Source of the DNA: Antiquaquibacter oligotrophicus
GTDB lineage: Bacteria > Actinomycetota > Actinomycetes > Actinomycetales > Microbacteriaceae
Assembly (NCBI RefSeq): GCF_020535405.1
Contig: NZ_CP085036.1
Coordinates: forward strand, 1,240,001 to 1,304,000
Reading direction: 5' to 3'
Length of the DNA stretch: 64,000 nucleotides
Shown here piece by piece: positions 43,022-51,786 of this stretch. Made by a program: the position numbers and the translations under genes. Positions within the stretch are counted from its first letter, which is position 1. Every line of letters starts with the position of its first letter. A model generated the notes under the pieces. It saw only the letters and a list, made by a program, of their open reading frames with translations. It had not been told where the DNA came from and ran no database searches.

Positions 43022-43489
43022 TCAACGCACGAAACGGGTGGTGCCGTCGAAGTCCACCGCACTGCGGATGCGCGCCACCATGTCGGGCGCCATATCGGGA
43101 AGGTTGTCGAGATCGAACCACGCGGCATCCGTGTTCTCGCCATCGGCCGGCCACGGTTCGCCCGACACGAAATCGCAGCGGAACGTCAGATCCACATACT
43201 GCGACACGTCGCCGTTGTCGTAGGTGACGGGAGGGATGACGTGCACCCACGTGAGCGCGTGTGCCCGCACCACGACACCCGCCTCCTCGAGCGTCTCCCG
43301 CTCGGCTGCGACCGCAGGCTCCTCGCCGGGGTCGACTATCCCCGTGACAGGAGTCCACGCGCCCGTGTCGGAACGACGGACGAGGAGCGTGCGTGATCCG
43401 TCCAGCACGACGGCGCTGACCCCCATGAGCCACAACGGGTCGTGGCCGATTTTGGCGCGAAGGGCGAGGACGAAATCGGGCGTTGGCAC
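43022..43489 (-). CDS. NUDIX hydrolase
   Basis: 155 residues. The full Nudix box is seen near 50-72: GIVDPGEEPAVAAERETLEEAGV fits Gx5Ex7REUxEExGU. It cleaves a nucleoside diphosphate linked to another moiety; the sequence does not say which. The GTG start (PTPDFVLAL follows) has TAGGCT six bases upstream, so the message is probably leaderless. It lies nine bases after the RND exporter gene's stop on the same strand, but its own promoter makes it independent. Roles could include damage-nucleotide removal or ADP-ribose cleavage. Confidence 0.9.
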   Translation of the reverse strand: MPTPDFVLALRAKIGHDPLWLMGVSAVVLDGSRTLLVRRSDTGAWTPVTGIVDPGEEPAVAAERETLEEAGVVVRAHALTWVHVIPPVTYDNGDVSQYVDLTFRCDFVSGEPWPADGENTDAAWFDLDNLPDMAPDMVARIRSAVDFDGTTRFVR

Positions 43490-43498
43490 GTCGTGAGC

Positions 43499-46400
43499 CT
43501 AGTTGTCTTTCGAGGTGTCGCTCTCGTTCGCGGGCCGGGAGGAACTCCAGTCGTCGGGCATCGGCCACGCGGGGGGCGCGGGAGGCGCGGGAGGCACGGC
43601 GGGCTTCGGCTGAACCTGCTCGGGTACGGGGGGCGCGCTCGGCAGCGTGACCGGTCGGGTGACCGGTGCGCTCGGTGTCGGCTGCACGGAAGGCGCCGCC
43701 GCTGTGGGAGCAGGGGGCACCGCGGGCGCGGGGGCGACCGGAGGAGCCGGCGGAGCGGGCGCCACAGGAGGCACTGCCGGAGCGGGCGCCGCTACCGGAG
43801 CCGGCGGCATTACAGGAGGCACCGCGGGGGCCGGTGGGGCTGCGGGAGCCGGGGCCGTGACCGGCGCCGACCGCGGCGGCGCGAACGCAGGAATTGTGCC
43901 AACGGGAGCGGGAGCAGCAGTTGCGGGGGTGGTCGGCGCCTGCGAAGGTGGTGCCGCCTGCGGCACCGGTGCCGCTGCGTGGGCACCGCGTCGTGCTGCG
44001 GGTGCGGCATCCGGTACCGGTGCGGCGGCCGAGCCAGCAGAGGCCGGGCCAGCAGTGGGCGGGTCGGTGGGCGCGTTGCGGGCCGCGCGCTTGTCCGCAC
44101 GGCGCTCGAAGAGGCGGTACACGAGGTAGTACAACACCGGCAGCACGATGAGGGTGAGGATCGTCGAGGAGGTCAGTCCTCCAATGACGATGATGCCGAG
44201 CGGCTGCGAGATGAAACCACCATGGCCGGTTATCCCCAGCGCGAGCGGGAGGAGGGCGAAGATCGTCGCCGCCGCGGTCATGAGGATGGGGCGGAGCCGT
44301 CGAGCCGAACCGTGGATGACGGCATCCTTCACCCGCATTCCGCGCTCGCGGTATTGGTTGATGAGATCGACGAGCACGATCGCGTTCGTCACAACGATTC
44401 CGATGAGCATGAGCACACCGATAATCGACGCGACACCGAGCGGGATGCCCGAGGCGAGCTGCAACAGGATCGCCCCCGTCGCCGCGAACGGCACCGAGCT
44501 GAGCAAGAGCACCGGCTGCAGCAGGCTCTTGAACGTGGCGACCATAACGACGTAGACGATGAGGATCGCGGCGAGAAGCGCGAGACCCAGCTGACCGAAG
44601 GCGTTCTGCTGGTCAGCGGTCACACCACCGACCTCGGCCGCCGTGCCCGCGGGCAGTTCGAGTGTGTCGAGTTCGGCGACGACGGCTGCGGATGCCGCAC
44701 CGACGTCCTCCGTGGAGGGGGTCACCTCGACCGTCGCCGACCGTGCACCCTGCACCGCGGTAATGCTCGACGGACCGTCGGTTACCTCGACCGTGGCGAG
44801 ATCGGAGAGCGGCACGAGCCCGAGCGCTGTCGGGATTGTGAAGTCGCGAAGCTCCTGCACCGTCAGCGGTGCCTCGTCGTTGACGATGTAGATCGAGAGG
44901 GTCTTCTCATCGATCACGACCGATCCCGACGGACTCGGGTTCATCGCCGCTGAGACGATTCCGCCGACGGCCAGCTCGCTCAGCCCCACCTCGGCGGCGG
45001 CATCACGGTCGACAGCGACCTCGATGAAGGGCTGCTCCGCCGAGAGGTTGCTCGTCGCCTGGGCGACCACGTCGAGGTCGGACATCGCGGCCTGCACCTG
45101 GTCAGCGGCGGCGCGAAGCTCGGACTCGGTCGTCGCCGTGATGTCGATGTCGATCGTGGACGAGCCGAAGCCGCCCTGCGATGCGGCGAGGGTGAGCTCC
45201 CCGGCATCCGTGATCTCATCGAGCCGCTCGCGCACGGTGTCCTGCAGTTCCGTCTGGTTGACGTCGGGGTCGGTGGTGATGGAGAACGTCGCACCGCTCG
45301 AGCCGGAGAACGCCGAGCGCAGGGTGTTGCCTCCGGAGCCGATCGACAGTTGCACGGTCTCGATGCCGTCGATGTCGAGGAGGGTGTCCTCGACCGTGGA
45401 TGCCGCGGCATCCTGCTCCTCGAGGCTTGAACCCGCCGGCAGCTCCTGCCGCACGGTGATGGTGTTCTGACCGCTGTCACCCAGGAAGTTGGTCGGCAGC
45501 AGAGTGGCCGCGGCACCGGATGCGACGAGCACCAGCAACGAGAGAACAAGAACCATTACGCCCTTCCACGCGCGGGACAGGGTCCACCGAATGATCGGGA
45601 GGTAGGCGCGCTGCAGGCGGGTCGGCTTGTCGAGTTCATCCTCGGCATCGGCCACACTGGAGTGCTTCAGCTTCTTCGTGCCGAGGAACCAGTACGCGAG
45701 CACGGGAACGATCGTGAGCGAGACGAAGAGTGACGCGGCGAGCGCGAGGCTCGTGGTGATCGCGAAGGGGCGGAAGAGTTCGCCGGTGACGTCGCCCACG
45801 AGTCCCAGCGGCAGGAACACGGCGATCGTCGTGACCGTCGAGGCCGTGATCGCGCCGGCGACCTCGCGCACGGCTTCCAGGATCGCCGCCTTCTTCTCCT
45901 TGCCGAGAGCGAGGTGACGTTTGATGTTCTCGATGACGACGATCGAGTCGTCAACGACACGGCCGATGGAGATCGTGATGGCACCCAGGGTGAGGATGTT
46001 GAGCGAATAGCCGAGCGCGAACATCCCGATGAACGTGATGAGCACGGAGACGGGGATAGAGATCGCGGTTACCAGCGTCGAGCGGATCGACAACAGGAAA
46101 ATGAGAATGACGACAACGGCGAAGGCGAGGCCCAGTAGACCCTCGGTGGCGAGCGCTTCGATGGACTGCTCGATGAAGGGCGCCTGGTCGAACACCACCG
46201 TGAATTCGGTGTTTCCGCCCACCGCCTCGGCAAGCGCCGGGAGGGCTTCGATGACCTGCTGGGAGACGGAGACGATGTTGCCGGTTGGCGCCTTCGACAC
46301 CGAGATGGTGACCGCGGGTTCACCGTTGACGCGTGACACACCCGTGACGGGATCGTCGACGATCGCGACATCCGCCACGTCGCCGATGGTCGTCAGCCCT

Positions 46401-47146
46401 GTCGTCGCTCCGATGAGTGGTAGCGCCTCGATGTCTGCGGCGCTTTCGAGTCGGGTGCCGGCCTGCACGGTGAGGGTTTGGCCGTCCTCGGTGATCTGAC
46501 CGGCCGGAAGCAAGAGTCCGTTCGAGTCGAGCGCCTCGGTGATGGCCTGACCGGTGAGACCGCGAGCGAAAAGCTCAGCCTGGTCGGGGGTGATCGTCAC
46601 GCGTTGGGTGGTGGCACCGAGGAGTGTGACGTCGCTCACGCCGTCGAGCTTCTTGAGATCGGCGATGGCGGAGGCTTCGACCCTCGCCGCGAGCTCGATC
46701 GGGTCGAGGTCACTCGTGACGGCCAACTGCATGATGGGGAAGTCGGAGAAGCTGAACGTGAGCACCTGGGTGTCGACGTTGTCGGGCAACTGCGCGGAGA
46801 TGCGGTTGATGGCCGACTGGATCTTCTGCTCGGCCGTCGCGATGTTGGTGCCGTACGTGAAGGACGCCGAAATCGTGGAGACATTGGCACTCGACGTCGA
46901 GGTCGTCGACTCGAGATCGGCGACGTTCTGGATGGCAGACTCGATCGGCCCCGAGACATCGTTGTCGACGACCGAGGGGCTCGCACCCGGGTACGTGCTC
47001 ACGATGAACACCTGCGGGAGCGAGAGCGAAGGAATCAGCTCCTGCTTCAGTGTCGTGAGCGAGATACCGCCGAACACACCCACGACGATGGTGACGAGGG
47101 CGATGAGGGCGCGATTGCGCAGGCTGAAGACAGACAGAAGGTGCAC
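43499..47146 (-). CDS. RND efflux permease (HAE1-like) with long Pro/Ala-rich tail
   Basis: 1215 residues. The first ~1035 residues follow the AcrB/SwrC plan: FSLRNRALIALVTIVVGVFG, then LKQELIPSLSLPQVFIVSTYPGASP, the TM4 motif GRVVDDSIVVIENIKRHL with the proton-relay Asp pair, and ENAIV-like VVTNAIVLVDLINQYRERG in the second half. Two large extracellular domains lie between helices 1-2 and 7-8. The last ~170 residues are a proline/alanine-rich chain (VPPVMPPAPVAAPAPAVPP and similar) ending in an acidic SDTSKDN. No adaptor or outer-membrane gene is adjacent, as usual in Gram-positive SwrC-type exporters. Cargo may be surfactants or drugs (inferred). Confidence 0.9.
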   Translation of the reverse strand: MHLLSVFSLRNRALIALVTIVVGVFGGISLTTLKQELIPSLSLPQVFIVSTYPGASPSVVDNDVSGPIESAIQNVADLESTTSTSSANVSTISASFTYGTNIATAEQKIQSAINRISAQLPDNVDTQVLTFSFSDFPIMQLAVTSDLDPIELAARVEASAIADLKKLDGVSDVTLLGATTQRVTITPDQAELFARGLTGQAITEALDSNGLLLPAGQITEDGQTLTVQAGTRLESAADIEALPLIGATTGLTTIGDVADVAIVDDPVTGVSRVNGEPAVTISVSKAPTGNIVSVSQQVIEALPALAEAVGGNTEFTVVFDQAPFIEQSIEALATEGLLGLAFAVVVILIFLLSIRSTLVTAISIPVSVLITFIGMFALGYSLNILTLGAITISIGRVVDDSIVVIENIKRHLALGKEKKAAILEAVREVAGAITASTVTTIAVFLPLGLVGDVTGELFRPFAITTSLALAASLFVSLTIVPVLAYWFLGTKKLKHSSVADAEDELDKPTRLQRAYLPIIRWTLSRAWKGVMVLVLSLLVLVASGAAATLLPTNFLGDSGQNTITVRQELPAGSSLEEQDAAASTVEDTLLDIDGIETVQLSIGSGGNTLRSAFSGSSGATFSITTDPDVNQTELQDTVRERLDEITDAGELTLAASQGGFGSSTIDIDITATTESELRAAADQVQAAMSDLDVVAQATSNLSAEQPFIEVAVDRDAAAEVGLSELAVGGIVSAAMNPSPSGSVVIDEKTLSIYIVNDEAPLTVQELRDFTIPTALGLVPLSDLATVEVTDGPSSITAVQGARSATVEVTPSTEDVGAASAAVVAELDTLELPAGTAAEVGGVTADQQNAFGQLGLALLAAILIVYVVMVATFKSLLQPVLLLSSVPFAATGAILLQLASGIPLGVASIIGVLMLIGIVVTNAIVLVDLINQYRERGMRVKDAVIHGSARRLRPILMTAAATIFALLPLALGITGHGGFISQPLGIIVIGGLTSSTILTLIVLPVLYYLVYRLFERRADKRAARNAPTDPPTAGPASAGSAAAPVPDAAPAARRGAHAAAPVPQAAPPSQAPTTPATAAPAPVGTIPAFAPPRSAPVTAPAPAAPPAPAVPPVMPPAPVAAPAPAVPPVAPAPPAPPVAPAPAVPPAPTAAAPSVQPTPSAPVTRPVTLPSAPPVPEQVQPKPAVPPAPPAPPAWPMPDDWSSSRPANESDTSKDN

Positions 47147-47208
47147 ACGAAATTATCGCCCGCGTCGAGCACTACTCGCATACTCCATGGGGAGTAACCG
47201 CGTCGGGG

Positions 47209-48627
47209 TTACACGACGGAGGCGAGATCCTCGGGGGCTTGCGCGGCCGCCGGGTACCGCATCACGGTTGCCCAGGCCCTCGCGAGGGCATCCACCCCAC
47301 GGGTCGTGTGCTCCTCCGAGTAGGAGAAGGGGATACGGATGAAGCGCTCGAAAGCACCGTCGACACCGAATCGGGGTCCGGCCGCGATCACGAGCCCCTC
47401 GTTGCGCGCCGCGATAGCGAGCTGCGAGCTCACCGGTTCGCCCAGGTTGATCCACGAGGTGAGGCCGCCCCGCGTGCGAGGAACCTCCCATTCCGGCAAC
47501 CGATCCCGGAGCAACTGAACGAGCCGGTCGCGTCCCTCCCGAAGGTAGCTGCGTCGATCCGCGAGGATGCCCTCGAAATCTCGCAGCAGGTGGGCGACGA
47601 TGAGCTGCTCCATGATCGGGGTGCCCAGGTCGTTGGAGAAGCGGGCGCGCGCCAGCCGCTGGATGACCGTGCGATCGGCGCGGATCCAGCCGACGCGGAG
47701 TCCACCCCACACGGTTTTGCCGACCGACCCGATGAGGATCGCCGAACCGTGGGCGGCGATGGGCAGCGGGGAGACGTCCCCCTCGAGCCCGAGCTCGGCC
47801 ATGGTCTCATCGGCGACGATCGTGGTGCCGTGGCGGGCCGCGAGCGCGAGGAGCCACTCGCGTTGCTCCGGCGGCATCGTGCGTCCGGTCGGATTGTGGT
47901 TGTCGGGCATGAGGTAGGCGAGTGCGGGGCTCGAGCGCTGGATGGACTGCTCGAGGGCAGCGGCATCCCACCCCTCATCCGTGGTGACGCTCACCGGAAG
48001 GATGCGCGCACCGGCGCCGCGGAGAGCATCGATGGCGTGCGGGTACGTGGGGTGCTCGATGAGCGCTCGGTCGCCGCGGCCCATGATGGTGCGCGCGACG
48101 AGAGCGATGGCGTTCTGCGCTCCCACCGTGATCATGACCTGGTCGGGGCTGGTGGGAAGGCCGCGTGCCGCGTAACGATCGGCGATGGCTTCGCGCAGCA
48201 CGCCGAGACCGTAGGCGTCGAAGCCGGACTCCCCCAGGTGGCGCGGCAACTCTGCGGCCGCGGCCTGTGCGGCGTCAGCAACCTGAGGTATCGCGGGCAT
48301 GGTGGCCTTGCTGAGGTCGAGCAGGTCGGGGTAGGTGCCGTCGAAGGCGACGTGCTGGCGAGCGGGTAGCTGTGCGATGCTGCCCGAGCCGCGCACGCTC
48401 AGGAGGTAGCCGGATTCTCGGAGTGCCGCATAGGCGGCCGTGACTGTCGTACGGCTCACGCCGAGAGCTGCAGCGAGTTCGCGCTCGGCAGGAAGTCGGG
48501 TGCTGGTCGGCACGCGACCGTCGAGGATAAGCAGGCGGATGCGGTCCGCGAGGGCCGCGTAGGCAACACCCGCGTCACGCCACCCGGCGAGCAAAGTGGC
48601 CAATGCGCGGGCCGAAAGAGTGCTCAT
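47209..48627 (-). CDS. yczR: MocR-type regulator (GntR HTH fused to aminotransferase), YczR-like
   Basis: 472 residues. N-terminal GntR winged helix (LADRIRLLILDGRVPTSTRLP, ELAAALGVSRTTVTAAYAAL) joined to a fold-type I PLP aminotransferase domain from ~95, with YLMPDNHNPTGR and the PLP lysine in GSVGKTVWGGLRVGW. MocR proteins use PLP to sense vitamin B6 or amino-sugar/amino-acid compounds. ATG 48627 is chosen because TACGCT lies six bases upstream; the longer frame starts upstream of that promoter. It diverges from yczE, the arrangement known from Bacillus yczR/yczE, so it likely activates or represses that membrane protein gene. Confidence 0.9.
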   Translation of the reverse strand: MSTLSARALATLLAGWRDAGVAYAALADRIRLLILDGRVPTSTRLPAERELAAALGVSRTTVTAAYAALRESGYLLSVRGSGSIAQLPARQHVAFDGTYPDLLDLSKATMPAIPQVADAAQAAAAELPRHLGESGFDAYGLGVLREAIADRYAARGLPTSPDQVMITVGAQNAIALVARTIMGRGDRALIEHPTYPHAIDALRGAGARILPVSVTTDEGWDAAALEQSIQRSSPALAYLMPDNHNPTGRTMPPEQREWLLALAARHGTTIVADETMAELGLEGDVSPLPIAAHGSAILIGSVGKTVWGGLRVGWIRADRTVIQRLARARFSNDLGTPIMEQLIVAHLLRDFEGILADRRSYLREGRDRLVQLLRDRLPEWEVPRTRGGLTSWINLGEPVSSQLAIAARNEGLVIAAGPRFGVDGAFERFIRIPFSYSEEHTTRGVDALARAWATVMRYPAAAQAPEDLASVV

Positions 48628-48663
48628 GGGGCCAGCGTAGATCGATTGGCCTCTTGTGTCCAG

Positions 48664-48681
48664 TCCAATACGGCAATTGGA
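48664..48681. promoter_or_regulatory. Palindrome in the yczR-yczE divergent promoter
   Basis: TCCAAT-ACGGCA-ATTGGA, a perfect 6-bp inverted repeat with a 6-base spacer, lies in the 61-bp gap eight bases before the yczE ATG. A further ATTGG box lies at about 48645. Repeated half-sites on one helical face are usual for MocR regulators, so this is the likely YczR site. Confidence 0.65.
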
Positions 48682-48688
48682 TTGCACC

Positions 48689-49321
48689 ATGTTCAGTCCA
48701 CGGCTTCTCCTGGTCCGCCGAATCACTCAATTGGTCGGCGGCCTCTTTCTCTACGGCATCGCCATCGCACTCATCGTGCGCGCCGGCATCGGTGTCGCTC
48801 CGTGGGACGTGCTCACTCAGGGGATCGTCGCCCAGACCGGACTGTCGTTCGGGCTCGTCACAAACATCGTCGGCGCCACCGTGCTTCTTCTGTGGATTCC
48901 CATCCGCCAGAAGCCCGGAATGGGCACCGTGCTCAACGTGCTCCTCGTCGGCCCCAGCGCCCAACTCGGGCTGTGGTTCATCCCCGAGGCAAGCGACGTC
49001 GGGACCCGTGTCGCCCTCTTCGCGGGCGGGCTTGCACTGCTCGCGCTGGCGACGGGGCTCTACATCGGCGCGGGATACGGACCGGGGCCACGTGATGGCC
49101 TCATGACGGGCATCCATCGGCGGTGGGGTGTGCGGATCTGGATCGTTCGCACCGCCATCGAGGGCACCGTGCTCGCCATCGGCTGGGCGCTCGGTGGCAA
49201 CGTGGGCATCGGGACTCTCCTCTTCGCCCTGCTCATCGGCCCCATGGTCGGTGTGACCCTGCCCCTGCTGAGGGTGCAGCTACCGGCATCCCCGACGCCG
49301 CGAAAGGTGGTGAGGACATGA
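48689..49321 (+). CDS. yczE: YczE/YyaS/YitT-type membrane protein
   Basis: 210 residues, five or six helices. Family marks: GLFLYGIAIALIVRAGIGVAPWDVLTQGI near the N-terminus, and GAGYGPGPRDGLMTGIHRRWG in the middle, where GxGPRDGLM is characteristic of YczE. ATG 48689 (MFSPRLLL) is preferred to ATG 48656, which would lie within the operator region. It is divergent from the MocR-type yczR gene, as in Bacillus. The function of YczE is not settled; transport or membrane organisation has been suggested. The stop overlaps a 40-codon gene by four bases. Confidence 0.9.
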   Translation: MFSPRLLLVRRITQLVGGLFLYGIAIALIVRAGIGVAPWDVLTQGIVAQTGLSFGLVTNIVGATVLLLWIPIRQKPGMGTVLNVLLVGPSAQLGLWFIPEASDVGTRVALFAGGLALLALATGLYIGAGYGPGPRDGLMTGIHRRWGVRIWIVRTAIEGTVLAIGWALGGNVGIGTLLFALLIGPMVGVTLPLLRVQLPASPTPRKVVRT

Positions 49322-49440
49322 TGGCTCTCACGATCGCACTGGCAGCGCGCGCCCTGTGGGCGATGATCGCGACGATCGAGGTGACGATGCGGGACGGGTA
49401 CGGACCGGTCGCGACAGTCGACGCGTGGCTCACCTACTAA
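49318..49440 (+). CDS. 40-residue microprotein coupled to yczE
   Basis: Starts MMALTIALAARALWAMI, continues ATIEVTMRDGYG and ends DAWLTY. The ATG overlaps the yczE TGA (ATGA), so translation is coupled, and a strong terminator begins seven bases after its stop. The N-terminal half can form a hydrophobic or amphipathic helix; the end is polar with aromatic residues. GGTGAGG lies upstream within yczE. Codon use matches the genome (third positions mostly G/C). No family is recognised. A role as a small subunit or regulator of YczE is inferred from coupling. Confidence 0.7.
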   Translation: MMALTIALAARALWAMIATIEVTMRDGYGPVATVDAWLTY

Positions 49441-49446
49441 TACGAG

Positions 49447-49479
49447 CGACCCCCGGGAGCACGTGTCTCCCGGGGGTCG
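49447..49479. terminator. Strong hairpin terminator after the yczE operon
   Basis: A perfect 13-bp stem (CGACCCCCGGGAG at 49447-49459 with CTCCCGGGGGTCG at 49467-49479) with a 7-base loop, followed by TCCGTTT. It ends the yczE-microprotein operon and, on the other strand, the convergent MerR gene that stops at 49485. Confidence 0.88.
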
Positions 49480-49484
49480 TCCGT

Positions 49485-50228
49485 TTATAGGTTGCGGTCA
49501 ACGTAGACGCGGAGGGCATCCCGCACAAACGTGGCACCGTCGGTGCCACCGTAGTTCGCACCGAACCGCCCGTCGGCGACGTACATGTCTCCGAGTCCGA
49601 GCAGGTACTCGCGGGTGACGCCAGGAGTGCCGGGCACGCCGCCCAACCATTCCGCGTGACGCGCGGCGAGCGCTTGCGCATCCCCTCCAGCGGGGTCGGC
49701 ACCGGATGCCGCGGCCGCGGCCCAATCCGAGCTGAGGGTGGCCACTTTCCGCTTCCACTCCTGCTGCTGTTGCGCGGTGAGCCCGCGCCACCAGCGGTCG
49801 GAATCGGCGTAGGCCTTCGCTCCCCAACGCCCCTCGACCTCCTCCTTGTATTGGGTGTGGTCGAAGCCGTCGAACATTGTCTCTGCCATCAGTTGTTCAC
49901 CTCCTTCCGTGTCGGCGATCGTCTTCTCGACGCTGGCGATCTGCCGGTCGATGCGGTTTCTCTCCTGCTGCAGCCAGTCGAGGTGGGTCCGGAGCGCGTG
50001 GACGTCGTCGCGCTGACCCGCGAGCACGTCGGCGATCGCGGGGATGCCGAGACCGAGGTCGCGCAGCATGAGCACCCTCTGCAATCGCACGAGCGCGCGC
50101 TCGTCGTAGTAGCGATACCCGTTGTCACCGATTCGCGACGGCGACACTAATCCGACGTTGTCGTAATGCCGCAGCGTGCGCGAGGTGGTTCCCGCGAGTC
50201 GTGCGATCTGCTGAATCGGCCAGTCCAT
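49485..50228 (-). CDS. MerR family regulator with TipAS antibiotic-binding domain
   Basis: 247 residues. MerR helix-turn-helix at the N-terminus (IQQIARLAGTTSRTLRHYDNVGLVSPSR, then NGYRYYDERALVRLQ), a long dimer helix (~75-115) and a C-terminal TipAS domain with the globin-like pattern: FDGFDHTQYKEEVEGRWG, GDAQALAARHAEWL and ANYGGTDGATFVRDAL. TipA-type proteins bind thiopeptide or other cyclic drugs and activate efflux or resistance genes. ATG 50228 (MDWPIQ) has GGAGAG before it. Its promoter is of the MerR 19-bp spacer kind. It lacks a transporter neighbour, so it may act elsewhere and on itself. Confidence 0.92.
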   Translation of the reverse strand: MDWPIQQIARLAGTTSRTLRHYDNVGLVSPSRIGDNGYRYYDERALVRLQRVLMLRDLGLGIPAIADVLAGQRDDVHALRTHLDWLQQERNRIDRQIASVEKTIADTEGGEQLMAETMFDGFDHTQYKEEVEGRWGAKAYADSDRWWRGLTAQQQQEWKRKVATLSSDWAAAAASGADPAGGDAQALAARHAEWLGGVPGTPGVTREYLLGLGDMYVADGRFGANYGGTDGATFVRDALRVYVDRNL

Positions 50229-50250
50229 GGGCTCTCCTTCCCGATACACG

Positions 50251-50281
50251 ACGCTAAACCTTGACGCAGCGTCAAAGTCAA
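50251..50281 (-). promoter_or_regulatory. MerR-type promoter with 19-bp spacer and palindrome
   Basis: On the minus strand, TTGACT (50281-50276), a 19-bp spacer and TAGCGT (50256-50251). The spacer carries the palindrome TTGACGCTGCGTCAA (7-bp arms, 50275-50261). Over-long spacers with a central dyad are the classic target of MerR regulators, which untwist the DNA to activate. This is a strong case for autoregulation by the TipAS protein. Confidence 0.85.
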
Positions 50282-50301
50282 GAGCCCCATTACAGCGATA
50301 A

Positions 50302-50366
50302 ACGCGATATAGCTTGACGTGCGCTAAAACGCGATATAACGTGACTTTTGTCAGACGCGATATAGC
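50302..50366. promoter_or_regulatory. Three direct repeats upstream of the DUF4097-PadR operon
   Basis: ACGCGATATAGC (50302-50313), ACGCGATATAAC (50329-50340) and ACGCGATATAGC (50355-50366) lie 27 and 26 bases apart. The last is followed closely by the AAAGGAGAG ribosome site. The TATA-containing boxes could serve both as operators and as -10 regions. The PadR protein encoded second in the operon is the most likely binder. Confidence 0.75.
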
Positions 50367-50383
50367 GCGAAAAGGAGAGACCC

Positions 50384-51187
50384 GTGGCGCAAGAAAAATG
50401 GATCATCGACGGCCCCAAGGTCATCGACCTCGACGGCATCACCGCCCTCAAGGTCGGCCTCATCGGCGGGCAGGTCGACGTCATCGGCCACGACGAGCCT
50501 GGTGTGCGCGTCGAAATTCATTCCGTCACGGGGCGCGACCTCAAGGTCAGCGTCGACGGCCACACACTCGAGATCGACCACCCGCAGCTGCGATGGGACA
50601 ACTTCATCGACGTCTTCTCGTCGTGGCAGGGCGGCACAGCGAAGGCAGACATCAGCATCCGAGTGCCGCGTGATGTCGCACTCAAGTTCGGAGTGATCTC
50701 CGCCACCGGGCTCATCTCCGGGCTCCGAGCGGATGCCACGATCTCCACCGTCAACGGAGACCTCGTGATCGACGACCTCACGGGCAAGCTCCAGCTGAAC
50801 GCGGTGGGTGGCGAACTGTCGGTTCGTGGCCACAACGGACCCGTCACCGCGCACACCGTGGGCGGTGACATCACGGCATCCGGTGCGATCACACGCTTCT
50901 CCGCCGACACTGTCACCGGCGAGATCTTCCTCGACCTCTCCGGCATCCCCGACGAGGTGAACGTCAATACCGTGAGCGGCAACGTCACCGCGCGACTCGC
51001 CCCCGACGTGCCCGTGCAGTACCGCATCAACACCGTCAGCGGCAAAATTCATCTCGACAACGCGGGTGTCAACGGCCTGCGCGGCAACTACACCGGGCGA
51101 GTCGGTTCCCTCGACAAACACTGGACCGATGTGAAGGTCAACACGGTCTCCGGGCGCGTCTCCGTACTGCAGTCGGTGACGGCATGA
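50384..51187 (+). CDS. DUF4097 family beta-strand repeat protein
   Basis: 267 residues with no membrane segment or signal peptide. The body is built of short beta-strand repeats, many with the pattern xxTVSGxVxxx: STVNGDLVIDDL, NAVGGELSVRGH, HTVGGDITASG, NTVSGNVTAR, NTVSGKIHLD and NTVSGRVSVL. This gives a right-handed beta-helix-like fold (DUF4097/DUF4098, adhesin-like). The biochemical role is unknown; family members often pair with PadR, as here. GTG start with AAAGGAGAG upstream. The stop overlaps the padR ATG (ATGA), so the two are coupled. Confidence 0.88.
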   Translation: MAQEKWIIDGPKVIDLDGITALKVGLIGGQVDVIGHDEPGVRVEIHSVTGRDLKVSVDGHTLEIDHPQLRWDNFIDVFSSWQGGTAKADISIRVPRDVALKFGVISATGLISGLRADATISTVNGDLVIDDLTGKLQLNAVGGELSVRGHNGPVTAHTVGGDITASGAITRFSADTVTGEIFLDLSGIPDEVNVNTVSGNVTARLAPDVPVQYRINTVSGKIHLDNAGVNGLRGNYTGRVGSLDKHWTDVKVNTVSGRVSVLQSVTA

Positions 51188-51780
51188 CGCCGCCGGTCTT
51201 CGCGCACGGCCACCTGCGCCTCTACCTGCTGAGCCTCCTGTCCGAATCGGAGCACGGGATGCACGGCTACGAGCTCATCCAGGCACTCGGGGACCGCTTC
51301 GGCGGCACCTACGTTCCGAGCGCCGGCACCATCTACCCGCGTCTCGGCAAACTCGAAGCCGAGCGGCTCGTCACCAAGACAACGGACGGACGAAAGACCG
51401 TGTACGAGATCACGGATGCCGGGCGCGCCGAACTCGCCGCCCGGGCATCCGAGCTCGACGACATCGAGACCGGCGTCACCGACTCGGTGCGCCGACTCGC
51501 GGACGAGGTGCGCTCGTCGGTGAACGACGCGATGCGCTCGCTCCGCGCGGAGTTGGCCGCCGCCGCGCGCGAAGTGAAGGAGCAACCGGTCACGCGGCTG
51601 TACGAGTCCGGCCCCGAACCGCAGTCACGCGTGCACCTTCAGGAGGCCGAGGCGATGCTCGCCGAGTTCCGTGCTGCGGTGCGCACCGAGTTGCGCACGC
51701 GTGCAGCTCGAAATGGGCTCACGGCTGACACGGTCGCGACGCTGCGCGAGGGACTGAACGCGGTGCGCTCGCGGCTGTAA
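51184..51780 (+). CDS. PadR family transcriptional regulator
   Basis: 198 residues. PadR winged helix: LRLYLLSLLSESEHGMHGYELIQAL, then GTIYPRLGKLEAERLV and TDGRKTVYEITDAGRAEL. The C-terminal ~100 residues are helical and Arg/Glu rich, forming the dimer arm, longer than in minimal PadR proteins. Coupled to the DUF4097 gene, it likely represses the operon through the three upstream GCGATATA repeats. The inducing signal may be envelope or phenolic stress, but nothing here proves it. Confidence 0.9.
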   Translation: MTPPVFAHGHLRLYLLSLLSESEHGMHGYELIQALGDRFGGTYVPSAGTIYPRLGKLEAERLVTKTTDGRKTVYEITDAGRAELAARASELDDIETGVTDSVRRLADEVRSSVNDAMRSLRAELAAAAREVKEQPVTRLYESGPEPQSRVHLQEAEAMLAEFRAAVRTELRTRAARNGLTADTVATLREGLNAVRSRL

Positions 51781-51786
51781 CGGGAT

